DNA from: Ruminococcus albus AD2013 | GTDB lineage: Bacteria; Bacillota; Clostridia; Oscillospirales; Ruminococcaceae | Assembly: GCF_000526775.1 (NCBI RefSeq) | Contig: NZ_JAGS01000001.1 | Location: forward strand, 1-64,000 | DNA length: 64,000 nt | Direction: 5' to 3' | In this document: positions 9,855-17,638 of the stretch, one piece after another | Position numbering within the stretch: the first letter of the stretch is position 1 | Layout: each line of letters starts with the position of its first letter | Translations under genes and position numbers: made by a program | Notes under the pieces: model-generated | What the model was told of the DNA's origin: nothing | The model's database searches: none | What the model saw: only the letters and a program-made list of their open reading frames with translations

Positions 9855-11489
9855 ATGACATACGAAGAACTGAAAAAAGCATATGAAGAAGCCGCAAAAA
9901 AGTGTTCCGAACTTGAATCGAAAAAAGCTGAACTGGAAAAAGAAAACAGTGAATTAAAAAAATCAAATGAAGACAAAGACCTCCGAATAGAACATCTTAC
10001 CGAGCTTGTTCTTAAACGCAATAAAATGCTGTTTGGTCAGAAAAGCGAAAAGGGTAAATATCTATGTGATGGTCAGCTTTCATTTGAAGGATTTTTCAAT
10101 GAAGCCGAAGAACAGTCAAATTTAGCTTTGTCGGAACCTAACGAAGAAAAGATAACGAGAAAGTCTGCAAAGACCGGAAAGCACCGCGGCAGAAATGAGA
10201 TAAGAACAGACCTTGAAACCAAAAAGGTCGTTTTTGATCTGCCCGAGAATCAGCTTATCTGCGGTGTGTGCGGTGATGCTCTTACAGAATATACCGAAGA
10301 ATATCTGACAACAAGGCTTGCGGTCATTCCCGAAAAGATCTACAAGATAGAATACTACCGCAAGGTCTATAAGTGCAGAAACTGCGATAAGAATGGGATC
10401 AGGTCCAACATAATCAAAGCGGAGAACAAGACTCCTGCCGCTGTCATCGAAAAGGGGCTGCCCGATCCGTCGCTGGTCGCGGATATAATGCAGAGAAAGT
10501 ATCAGCTCGGAGAACCTCTGTATCGACAGGAGCAATACTGGAAGCTGAGGGGCATTTATCTGAACCGCACTTCACTTGCAAACTGGGTCATAAAGGGTGC
10601 AAAATGGTTTGAACCGGTCATCGGAATGCTGCGTATGTATTCATTCCTCGAACCGGTTTTGAATGCCGATGAGACTCCAACAAGGGTATTGAAGATAGAC
10701 GGCAAGCCATCTAAGAAAAAATGCCAGATGTGGGTTATCTGCACAGGGGCAAGTGCATCAAAGAAGATCGCTTTGTACTATTACCGTGACAGCCGCAGCA
10801 AGATAACTGCCGAGAAGCTGCTTGAAGGATACACGGGTGTTGTGCAAACGGACGGAATGAAGTCCTATGGCAGCGGAGATTATGAGAGTGCCGGCTGCTG
10901 GGCTCATTGCCGGAGATACTTCTTCGACTGCATAACAGATGGAGATACCACCTGTCCATCAGCGCAGATAGTTGCACTGATCAGCAAGGCAGCAGACTAT
11001 GAACAAGCGGCTAAGGAGGCAGAATACACAAGGGAGCAGATACTTGAAATGCGGCAGGAAAAAGTAAAGCCTCTGCTCGACAAGGCATATGAGATAATAA
11101 ATACTCTGCGCCCTAGTCAAGGTTCAAACCTGGCTAAGGCAGTTACCTATGCCCAAAATCAGAAAAAGAAGCTGTACCTGTTCCTTGACAATCCCGATGT
11201 AGAAATGACAAATAATCTAGCCGAAAGAACGGTGAAGCCTTATGTCATCAACCGAAAGAATTTCCTTTTTAGCGACACGGAAAAAGGAGCCGCTGCAAGC
11301 GCAGCAGTTATGAGCATCATCGAAACAGCAAAAAGAAATGAGCTTGATGTCTATGGGTATCTGCTCTATCTGCTGACCGTCCTGCCCAAGTGGGGTGCGG
11401 ATCCAACTGAAACACAGCTTAAATCGGTAATGCCTTGGAGCATGGCACTTCCACCATACTGTAAGCAAACTTACAGTGAGGTAAAGTAA
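9855..11489 (+). CDS. tnpC: IS66 transposase TnpC (DDE)
   Basis: 544 residues. The N-terminal 60 residues form a charged coiled coil (SELESKKAELEKENSELKK), followed by a Cys-rich segment (CGVCGD and CRNCDK, probable zinc binding), then the DDE core: Asp in LNADETPTRVLK, Asp in VVQTDGMKSYG, and Glu in the TNNLAERTVKPYVINRKNFL block. Length and order are typical for IS66 transposases. A TATAAT box lies in the 150-base gap after tnpB. The gene is intact. Confidence 0.93.
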   Translation: MTYEELKKAYEEAAKKCSELESKKAELEKENSELKKSNEDKDLRIEHLTELVLKRNKMLFGQKSEKGKYLCDGQLSFEGFFNEAEEQSNLALSEPNEEKITRKSAKTGKHRGRNEIRTDLETKKVVFDLPENQLICGVCGDALTEYTEEYLTTRLAVIPEKIYKIEYYRKVYKCRNCDKNGIRSNIIKAENKTPAAVIEKGLPDPSLVADIMQRKYQLGEPLYRQEQYWKLRGIYLNRTSLANWVIKGAKWFEPVIGMLRMYSFLEPVLNADETPTRVLKIDGKPSKKKCQMWVICTGASASKKIALYYYRDSRSKITAEKLLEGYTGVVQTDGMKSYGSGDYESAGCWAHCRRYFFDCITDGDTTCPSAQIVALISKAADYEQAAKEAEYTREQILEMRQEKVKPLLDKAYEIINTLRPSQGSNLAKAVTYAQNQKKKLYLFLDNPDVEMTNNLAERTVKPYVINRKNFLFSDTEKGAAASAAVMSIIETAKRNELDVYGYLLYLLTVLPKWGADPTETQLKSVMPWSMALPPYCKQTYSEVK

Positions 11490-11766
11490 TTGGCTGTAAA
11501 GTAGAGTTACAGCCGTTGGTAGAGAAGTATAGTAACCGGTAGTAAAGTACAAGTAGATGGCTCTAATAATCAAAGCCGAGGTTTCATTGGAAGCCTCGGC
11601 TTTTCTCTTTAGGGGCTGGGTTTGGTTGGCGCTTACTATCAGGATGGCTTTATTATTTGTGAAAAGTAAGCATCAAACCGGCTCTTTCCAATGTTATTGG
11701 AATTACTCTTTTTGAACTGAAAACGGCATAAATACCAGCAGAACATAACACCCCCGAGCCCTCGGT

Positions 11767-12027
11767 CAAGTATTTCTCCGCATCAAGACCATTAGCTTGC
11801 GCAGTTGAAATTATCGAATACAGCGCCGCACTCGCTTTTGCTCCGTTGGCTGTGTTGCTGAATAGCCAGTTGCGTCTGTTATGTTTTTTAGAACATAACG
11901 TCTGCCGACAGCAAACGGTCTTATCGCATTCTCAGCCCTGTTGTTATCAATAGGAACATCACCGTTTTCAAGAAACGTGTAAAGATATTTCCGTTCATTC
12001 AACGCATGTCATATTTGGTTCGGACAT
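11767..12027 (-). pseudogene. Internally deleted IS66 tnpC remnant
   Basis: Reading the minus strand, the sequence starts with an IS66 upstream region and ATGTCCGAACCAAATATGAC, nearly the same as the tnpC start at 20000 (including cgtggtat...atcatcacgaacggag before it). It then jumps directly to the C-terminal DDE region NERKYLYTFLENGDVPIDNN, RAENAIRPFAVGRR. After one or two frameshifts it continues as NTANGAKASAALYSIISTAQ, ANGLDAEKYL. The central part of the gene is missing. The IS66 at 8884 inserted next to this remnant. Confidence 0.75.
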
Positions 12028-12267
12028 AAAGCACCCCTCCGTTCGTGATGATACTTTAATGATACCACGAAAATGCTGATAGTTCATAAGACTACAAACA
12101 CAAACCATAGAATAAACAGTCATATTCTATTTAACTCATTTGTAAATTTATGCAGAATCATGATAATATCACATACAATTTTCTTATATAATAGTTTTAG
12201 AGCAAAGCCAATGATTGTATATCAATGATAAGCTTTTAGCTTGAAAACAAAAAGAAAAGGTGATAAC

Positions 12268-12450
12268 ATGAAAATCGTATTACATTATCCCACTTCGGCT
12301 GAGGGTATCAGGCAGCTTCAAACGACTGTTGCTGAGTGCCACGCTAAGATTATCACGGCTCACATTGATGCACTGCCTGTTTCAAAAGAAAAGAAGAAAC
12401 AACTGCTTGATATGGTGATAGAAAATATCGCATCGCAGAAAAACGATTGA
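12268..12450 (+). CDS. Small protein of 60 residues upstream of the serine recombinase
   Basis: Start chosen at 12268 because AAAGGTGA lies 6 bases upstream; a start at 12241 has no ribosome site. Sequence begins MKIVLHYPTSAEGIRQLQTT and ends in a charged helix (VSKEKKKQLLDMVIENIASQ). It is followed by a hairpin with arms AGACCTCT / AGAGGTCT and then by the recombinase gene. I do not recognise the family. Small basic or helical proteins beside large serine recombinases can be directionality factors, but that is only an inference from position. Confidence 0.6.
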   Translation: MKIVLHYPTSAEGIRQLQTTVAECHAKIITAHIDALPVSKEKKKQLLDMVIENIASQKND

Positions 12451-12454
12451 CCGC

Positions 12455-12488
12455 AAAGACCTCTCCTGACATTCAGAGAGGTCTTTAA
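12455..12488 (+). terminator. Hairpin between the small gene and the recombinase gene
   Basis: Inverted arms AAAGACCTCT / AGAGGTCTTT around CCTGACATTC, followed by TAAAT. A short T run makes it a weak terminator or attenuator. Confidence 0.55.
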
Positions 12489-12575
12489 ATCTGGCACTTG
12501 ACAATTGCTAATAATAATGATATAATATCCATAATGATATATAACAATTGCAAATATAACGAAAGGAAGAATAAT

Positions 12576-14309
12576 ATGCCTGATAACAGAAAATACGCAA
12601 TTTACAGCCGCAAATCCAAATTCACCGGTAAAGGTGAGAGCATTGAAAACCAGATTGAGATATGCAGACGGGCGTTGAAAAGCAAATATGATGTAGTTGA
12701 TGAGGACATTGTGGAGTTCGAGGATGAGGGCTTTTCGGGTGGCAACACCAAGCGCCCGAAATTTCAGGAGATGATGGAGCGCTGCCGCAATGGTGAGTTT
12801 CAGTTGGTTATTTGCTACCGTCTTGACAGGATAAGCCGCAACACATCGGACTTTGTGAACACCTATGAGGAGCTGAAAGAACACAGCGTTAGTTTTCGTT
12901 CGGTCAGCGACAACATTGATGATACCTCGCCTATGGGCAGGGCTATGATGATGATAAGCTCGGTTTTTGCACAGCTGGAGCGTGACATTATTGCAGAGAG
13001 AATAACCGACAATATGCATGAGCTTGCAAAGTCGGGACGGTGGTTGGGCGGCAATCCGCCAACGGGTTACAGGAGTGCCGAGACCGTAGGCAGTAAGACG
13101 GTTGATGGCAAGATACATAAGGCGAGAATGCTGGAGAAAAATCCCGAAGAGGCAGAGCTTGTCAGGCTGGTGTTCACTAAGTTTGTTGAACTGCGTTCTA
13201 TTACTAAGGTGGAGACCTATCTGCTCAATAATGATTTCAAGTCGAAAAAGGGCAACACGCTTTCGAGGTTTGCCATTAAGACCATTCTGCAAAACCCTGT
13301 ATATGCCATTGCTGACGAGGATACATGGGTATATTTGAACGAAAAAGATATGCAGTTGTACGGTTCACACGATGACTTTGACGGCATTCACGGTATTATG
13401 GCGTACAACAAGACCATACAGAAAAAGGGAAGGTCAATGAAGCAGAAAGCTCCAAGCGAGTGGATAGTGGCTGTTGGCAAGCACGAGGGAATTATCGAGG
13501 GCAAGCGCTGGGTAGAGGTACAGCATCTGCTTGAAAAGAACAGGGACAAGGCATACCGAAGGCCCAAGAGCAATACCGCACTTCTGTCGGGACTGCTGTT
13601 TTGTGCGTGCTGTGGAAGCTTTATGCGCCCAAAGCTTTCATCAAGGGTCAACAAGCAGGGCGAGAAGGTATATGATTACCTTTGCGAGCTCAAAGAAAGA
13701 AGTCACGGTCTCAAGTGTGATAATAAGCGAATTAACGGCAACGAGCTTGACCGTCAGATATGCGATGAGATAAAGCACCTGGGCGAGGACGATTCGGAGC
13801 TGATGAAGCTGCTAAGAAATTCACAGAAGAGTTTGAATGAGACATTCGCTGATTCGCAGGCAGAAATCGACAGGCTGACTGAAAAGAAAAAGCAGTATGA
13901 ATCCGAGCGCACAAATCTTGTTAAGGCTTTGACTTTGGCAGGCGATACTATGGCTGCTGATGACATCATCTCGCAAATAAACGATCTGCACACTAAGACT
14001 TCCGAGCTTGAAAGGCAGATATCCGAGCACCGCAGGCTTATGGAAAACAGCGACATCACCGACGAGCAGTATCAAAGCCTTGCGGATATGCTGTCGTCAT
14101 TCGCTAAAACTATTGACACATTAGATGTTATGAAAAAGCGTGATGTTATACGCTGCTTCGTGCGTCGTGTTGAGTGGGACGGCGAGAATATCCACCTGTA
14201 TCTTATGGGCGCAGAAAGCGGGGGTGCTGATGTGCCGCATTCAGAGCCGGAGTGCGAGTGTAGCAAACGAGATACTCATGCATTTCCGCTCCCTGAAAAA
14301 GACGGCTAA
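12576..14309 (+). CDS. Large serine recombinase (SpoIVCA-like)
   Basis: 578 residues; the ATG at 12576 follows GAAAGGAAG, so longer upstream starts are unlikely. The N-terminal resolvase domain holds the catalytic Ser in YAIYSRKSKF and the arginine of CYRLDRISRN, with FAQLERDIIAERITDNM helix E. The recombinase domain runs from about residue 170. A zinc ribbon follows (FCACCGSFMRPKL ... DYLCELKERSHGLKC), then a long coiled coil (LTEKKKQYESERTNLVKAL to about residue 530). Such enzymes integrate and excise elements between attP and attB. Here the gene's last codons overlap the start of a sigK 3' half, as expected at an attachment junction like that of the B. subtilis skin element. The final 15 residues are probably encoded by target DNA. 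Confidence 0.92.
   Translation: MPDNRKYAIYSRKSKFTGKGESIENQIEICRRALKSKYDVVDEDIVEFEDEGFSGGNTKRPKFQEMMERCRNGEFQLVICYRLDRISRNTSDFVNTYEELKEHSVSFRSVSDNIDDTSPMGRAMMMISSVFAQLERDIIAERITDNMHELAKSGRWLGGNPPTGYRSAETVGSKTVDGKIHKARMLEKNPEEAELVRLVFTKFVELRSITKVETYLLNNDFKSKKGNTLSRFAIKTILQNPVYAIADEDTWVYLNEKDMQLYGSHDDFDGIHGIMAYNKTIQKKGRSMKQKAPSEWIVAVGKHEGIIEGKRWVEVQHLLEKNRDKAYRRPKSNTALLSGLLFCACCGSFMRPKLSSRVNKQGEKVYDYLCELKERSHGLKCDNKRINGNELDRQICDEIKHLGEDDSELMKLLRNSQKSLNETFADSQAEIDRLTEKKKQYESERTNLVKALTLAGDTMAADDIISQINDLHTKTSELERQISEHRRLMENSDITDEQYQSLADMLSSFAKTIDTLDVMKKRDVIRCFVRRVEWDGENIHLYLMGAESGGADVPHSEPECECSKRDTHAFPLPEKDG
14263..14280 (+). other. Probable attachment junction inside sigK
   Basis: GCA AAC GAG ATA CTC ATG reads ANEILM in the sigma frame where intact SigK/SigE proteins read CIENEILM. 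Everything to the left belongs to the recombinase gene. AACGA (14266-14270) sits at the same codons as the AATGA at which the B. subtilis skin element recombines (from memory). The exact crossover needs the other junction or the circular form. Confidence 0.65.
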
Positions 14310-14619
14310 CGATGTTTCTATGGAAGAGCCGACAGGTTCAGACAAAGACGGTAACAGTCTTTCACTTATGGATATACTGACCGACAGCGAGGACGTTGCG
14401 GAGCGTATAGAACTTCTTGTCCGTGCGGAACAGATGTATATCGATCTTGATAAGTGCCTTGATGATCGTGAGAAGGAGATAATTGTTATGAGGTACGGGC
14501 TTTTCGGCAAACCTGCCCTCACTCAGCGTGAGGCGGCTAAAAAGCTGGGGATATCCAGGTCGTATGTATCGCGGATAGAAAAAAGGGCTTTGGAGAAGCT
14601 GAGGCATGAACTGGAATAA
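14263..14619 (+). pseudogene. sigK: C-terminal half of sporulation sigma factor SigK (spoIIIC-like)
   Basis: 118 codons that match region 3-4 of SigK: NEILMHFRSLKKTANDVSME, SLSLMDILTDSEDVAERIEL, LDDREKEIIVMRYGLFGKPA, then the HTH TQREAAKKLGISRSYVSRIE and KRALEKLRHELE. The 'SRSYVSRIEKRAL' wording fits SigK better than SigE. There is no start codon with a ribosome site and no region 2 (core-binding and -10 recognition), so it cannot make a working sigma by itself. The N-terminal half is not found elsewhere in the window; if the element is intact it should lie to the left on the same strand, outside the window. Confidence 0.85.
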
Positions 14620-14897
14620 AGTATGACATCCTGAAAACAGTTCAGCTTATAGTTACGTCTTTTTTGCTGTCGTTATAATTGTTGCAGTATTGTCGATTTA
14701 ATCAAAGTTCCACTCATATGAACTCATACGTGTCATGTTGTAAATTTGAAAATAGAAATCTGGTTATCCCGCTGACACACCAAATTAATTGGTGTAATAT
14801 CGGAACTTGAAATACTAGGCGGTTATCCTTCCCACCGCCTACGACGGAGGGAAGGATAACATCAACACGATGATTCATTGTTTTATAGCACTTTGCG
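14620..14897. other. Intergenic region with two hairpins
   Basis: No gene seen. Contains the palindrome CACCAAATTAATTGGTG (14778-14794) and a hairpin with 12-bp arms GTTATCCTTCCC / GGGAAGGATAAC (14822-14860), whose style resembles the G/C-rich hairpin at 42885. Confidence 0.5.
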
Positions 14898-15038
14898 GTA
14901 AGCGTATAACCCTCCGCACCTACCTCACCAAAGTCTAATGAAGTATAATAAACTCCAAACAACACCATGAAGTAAATTGAATAATCCAAATTGATCCATG
15001 GAGTTCATTGGAGACGATTAGACAAGGAGGTAACAGGT

Positions 15039-15356
15039 ATGGACAAAACAACATCCATCACAACAATCAAAAAAGAAATGCAGCTTCAGGAATGGTCTGC
15101 GCAGATCAAAGCACAGCAGGCAAGCGGTCTGACGATCCGGGAATGGTGCAAAGAAAATGGGATCAAGCCAAACACGTATTACAACCGCCTAAGAAAAGTG
15201 CGTGAAAAGTATATCGAAAATTTTCCGACCATCGTTCCTGTATCAGTTCCTTGCTCAAACGAAAATATCCACATTGAGAAAAACGGACTTCAAATATCTC
15301 TTCCGGCAGATATATCTGCGGACACTCTGACCGCTTTGGTGCATGAGCTATGCTGA
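15039..15356 (+). CDS. tnpA: IS66 accessory protein TnpA, second element
   Basis: 105 residues from the ATG at 15039, which follows AGGAGG at 8 bases; the longer frame from 14991 has no ribosome site. Helix-turn-helix WSAQIKAQQASGLTIREWCK, ENGIKPNTYYNRLRKVREKY, then IVPVSVPCSNENIHIEKNGL, QISLPADISADTLTALVHEL, aligning with the copy at 8978. The stop overlaps the tnpB start by 7 bases. The gene is intact although the rest of the element is not. Confidence 0.88.
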   Translation: MDKTTSITTIKKEMQLQEWSAQIKAQQASGLTIREWCKENGIKPNTYYNRLRKVREKYIENFPTIVPVSVPCSNENIHIEKNGLQISLPADISADTLTALVHELC

Positions 15357-15534
15357 ATGATCTGGCAGCGGACGCACAGGTCTATCTTGTTACGGGATAC
15401 ACCGACCTTCGACGCGGGATAGACGGACTTGCGACTATCGTTCAGGCTCAGCTTCGACTTGACCCGTTCTCGAAAGCATTGTTTTTGTTCTGCGGCAGAC
15501 GTTGTGACCGCATCAAAGGTCTGCTGTGGGAGGG

Positions 15535-15566
15535 CTTATCCGCAGGTTTTTGTTATCCGAACATTT
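15535..15566 (+). repeat. Left terminal inverted repeat of the RIT-like element
   Basis: 32 bases, starting CTTATCCGCAGGTTTTTG and ending TTATCCGAACATTT, identical to the reverse complement of 19674-19705. It contains the motif TTATCCG twice. Confidence 0.9.
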
Positions 15567-15570
15567 TTAT

Positions 15571-15607
15571 GGAACAAGGCTTGATGCTGATGATCAAGCC
15601 TTGTTCC
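15571..15607 (-). repeat. Strong hairpin downstream of the third recombinase gene
   Basis: Perfect 15-bp arms GGAACAAGGCTTGAT / ATCAAGCCTTGTTCC with a 7-base loop, 26 bases after the last recombinase stop (minus strand). No T run follows on that strand, so it is either a weak terminator or a structured element end. Confidence 0.65.
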
Positions 15608-15632
15608 TTCAAAAAAATATGCGGATAAAAAT

Positions 15633-16673
15633 TTACCTCAAGCCGCAAAGCCGTGCAAATTCATCCTCGTCATCGGGCCATTCTGGTACCTCATTGCCAG
15701 AAGATATTACAGGGTTCCCTATTTCCATGGCCTTGCGTTTTTGTTCCAAAGATGGAAATGCGTAATGGTCCTTCGTGGTCTGGATGCTCGAATGCCCCAT
15801 TGCCACAGCAATCGTCTCTATTGCCACTCCATCACGATAAAGGTATGTTCCCCGTGTTCTTCGAAGCATATGTGGATAAACTGGATTGGGCAGGTCTGGA
15901 TGATCCTTTCGGACAATGTCCGCATATTTTTTCACTATGCGCTCCACATTCCTTTCCGACATAGAATGTATCTCACCATGGGACACTGTGTAGATAAATG
16001 GGACGGAAGACCCAGCTGACTCCCCATCATGGTATTCTGCCATGTACGCTTCAATGAGAGACACTACATTTTCAGAAATAGGGACTGTTCGTTCCTTGTT
16101 GCCCTTACCCTTAATTAGAATATAGGGTGCAGCAACCTTCAGATTAACATCTTTCAACCGGATATTTATGAGTTCGTCCGCGCGTATCATCGTGTCAAAC
16201 AGAACGGAAAGCATCATCGTGTCCCTGCATCCCGTCCTTGTATTGGGCGGAGCATCTAAAAAAGCTTTGAGCGTTGAACGTTCCTCGATTATGGGTCGCA
16301 TCTTCTTTTCCACGCGCAAAAATGGAACATCGGTAATGCTCAAATATACCTGCTGGAGAGAAACATCGCGTGATGAAGCGTACCGGACATATGACTTTAT
16401 TGCCGCAAGCCTGTTGTTGACTGTGCTTCTGGTGTGTTTCTTGTAGTCGAGCAACCAGTTCCGGTAGTCAAGGAGAAAGTCAAAAGTGCAATCCTCAAAA
16501 AGGAATCGTTTCATGGATATCCCTTTTTCGTCCGAGACATACCTCCTGAAAATGCTAAGTCCGTCCCTATATGTTTTTACCGTTTTCAGGCTTGGACTGT
16601 CCTGGGGTATATAGGTTTCAAGGAAGTCCAACGTCATGGAAAAGAAGAGCTTCTTTTTAACCGTATTATTCAT
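15633..16673 (-). CDS. Tyrosine recombinase, third of trio (RitC-like)
   Basis: 346 residues. SAM-like N-terminal domain (SLKTVKTYRDGLSIFRRYVS) and a C-terminal catalytic domain with all family residues: Arg in FDTMIRADELINIRL, Lys in KGKGNKERTVPI, His-x-x-Arg in YPHMLRRTRG, His in VAMGHSSIQTT, and nucleophile Tyr in KDHYAFPSLEQ. It starts within the stop of the previous gene (ATGA overlap), so the three recombinases are translated together. In RIT elements the three enzymes are thought to act jointly. Confidence 0.88.
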   Translation of the reverse strand: MNNTVKKKLFFSMTLDFLETYIPQDSPSLKTVKTYRDGLSIFRRYVSDEKGISMKRFLFEDCTFDFLLDYRNWLLDYKKHTRSTVNNRLAAIKSYVRYASSRDVSLQQVYLSITDVPFLRVEKKMRPIIEERSTLKAFLDAPPNTRTGCRDTMMLSVLFDTMIRADELINIRLKDVNLKVAAPYILIKGKGNKERTVPISENVVSLIEAYMAEYHDGESAGSSVPFIYTVSHGEIHSMSERNVERIVKKYADIVRKDHPDLPNPVYPHMLRRTRGTYLYRDGVAIETIAVAMGHSSIQTTKDHYAFPSLEQKRKAMEIGNPVISSGNEVPEWPDDEDEFARLCGLR

Positions 16674-17638
16674 CTGACCCTCACCTCCGGAAAAATCTCA
16701 TACGCGAGGCTGTCTTTTTCCCGTATAATACGGAACGTCTCTTTGACCTGGTGGTAATAATAGAAGGTCTCATTGGACGATTTGTGTCCCAACGCTCTGC
16801 TGAGGTAAGGCAGCATGACATTCAGGTCGATTCCCTCGGATATCCATGCATTCATGCGCATAACAACATAAGTGTGACGCAGTGAGTGGATTGTCGGGGG
16901 CTTTGCGCAACTCGGCGCATATACGGTTTCTTTCCAAAATTGCCTAAAGCGTATGGAAAGTGCACCACCGGAAAAATGCCTGGCGGGATCAAAGGACGGG
17001 AAAACCCACTCAGTGTCCATTAGGCGTAGATTGTCACTGGTGTATTTTCTCATGACTTTCGTAAGATCCCCAGACATGAAAACCACCCTGTCCTTATGAC
17101 CCTTTGCATTATAAATGGTAATGGAACCGTTCTTCCAGTTGATGTCATCAAGCCGGAGGCACACCGCCTCGCTTCTGCGCAGACCCGTTGCAAGAATCAG
17201 TCGAAAAATCACCCTGTAACCATACGCCATCCTTGTCACTTCCGTGGATTGCTTTTTGGGAACATACCCGTCAATCACACGGAAGAGATCAGCAACCTCT
17301 TCTGGTGACAGAACGTGGACAACAGGGCGGCTGTAACGTATAACATCTATAGGAACATATGAAATCTTGCCGAGGCCATTCATGTACAGAGTCAGCTGCC
17401 GTATCACAGATATCCGCCCAGCCTGGGATGACTTTCCCTCTGTCGGAAGCAGTCGCGTCCATCCTTCAAGAGATTCCATTGTCACGTCATCCGAATCCCC
17501 ATTGGTCTCCAGCCAATACTTGTCAAAGCGTGCGAGTATATATGCCTCGTTGTCATACTTGAAGCCAAGTGACCTTTTTTGATCCAGTAACCCTTGTATG
17601 TATGGGGCCAGGACGCTCTTGAAAGCGATATTCATCAT
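16670..17638 (-). CDS. Tyrosine recombinase, second of trio (RitB-like)
   Basis: 322 residues. Catalytic set complete: Arg in ATGLRRSEAVCLRL, Lys in YNAKGHKDRVVFM, His and Arg in TIHSLRHTYVVMRM, His in SRALGHKSSNETF, Tyr in the following FYYYHQVKET. The N-terminal DNA-binding domain begins FKSVLAPYIQGLLDQKRSLG. Four-base overlaps with both neighbours show a single operon. This copy is intact. Confidence 0.88.
   Translation of the reverse strand: MMNIAFKSVLAPYIQGLLDQKRSLGFKYDNEAYILARFDKYWLETNGDSDDVTMESLEGWTRLLPTEGKSSQAGRISVIRQLTLYMNGLGKISYVPIDVIRYSRPVVHVLSPEEVADLFRVIDGYVPKKQSTEVTRMAYGYRVIFRLILATGLRRSEAVCLRLDDINWKNGSITIYNAKGHKDRVVFMSGDLTKVMRKYTSDNLRLMDTEWVFPSFDPARHFSGGALSIRFRQFWKETVYAPSCAKPPTIHSLRHTYVVMRMNAWISEGIDLNVMLPYLSRALGHKSSNETFYYYHQVKETFRIIREKDSLAYEIFPEVRVR

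Larger units (their letters stand above)
8884..11636 (+). mobile_element. Complete IS66-family insertion sequence with 8-bp target duplication
   Basis: Terminal inverted repeats: the left end starts GTAACCGCCAACC, and the right end read on the other strand starts GTAAGCGCCAACC; both continue into CCCAGCC. The element is flanked by identical 8-mers TATCAGGA at 8876-8883 and 11637-11644, the duplication size expected for IS66. It carries the standard three genes tnpA, tnpB and tnpC, all open. The intact genes and exact duplication suggest a recent insertion that may still be active. Confidence 0.93.

Noticed and set aside
12360..13292. 310-codon minus-strand frame opposite the serine recombinase
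   Set aside because: Antisense shadow; the recombinase has all catalytic motifs.
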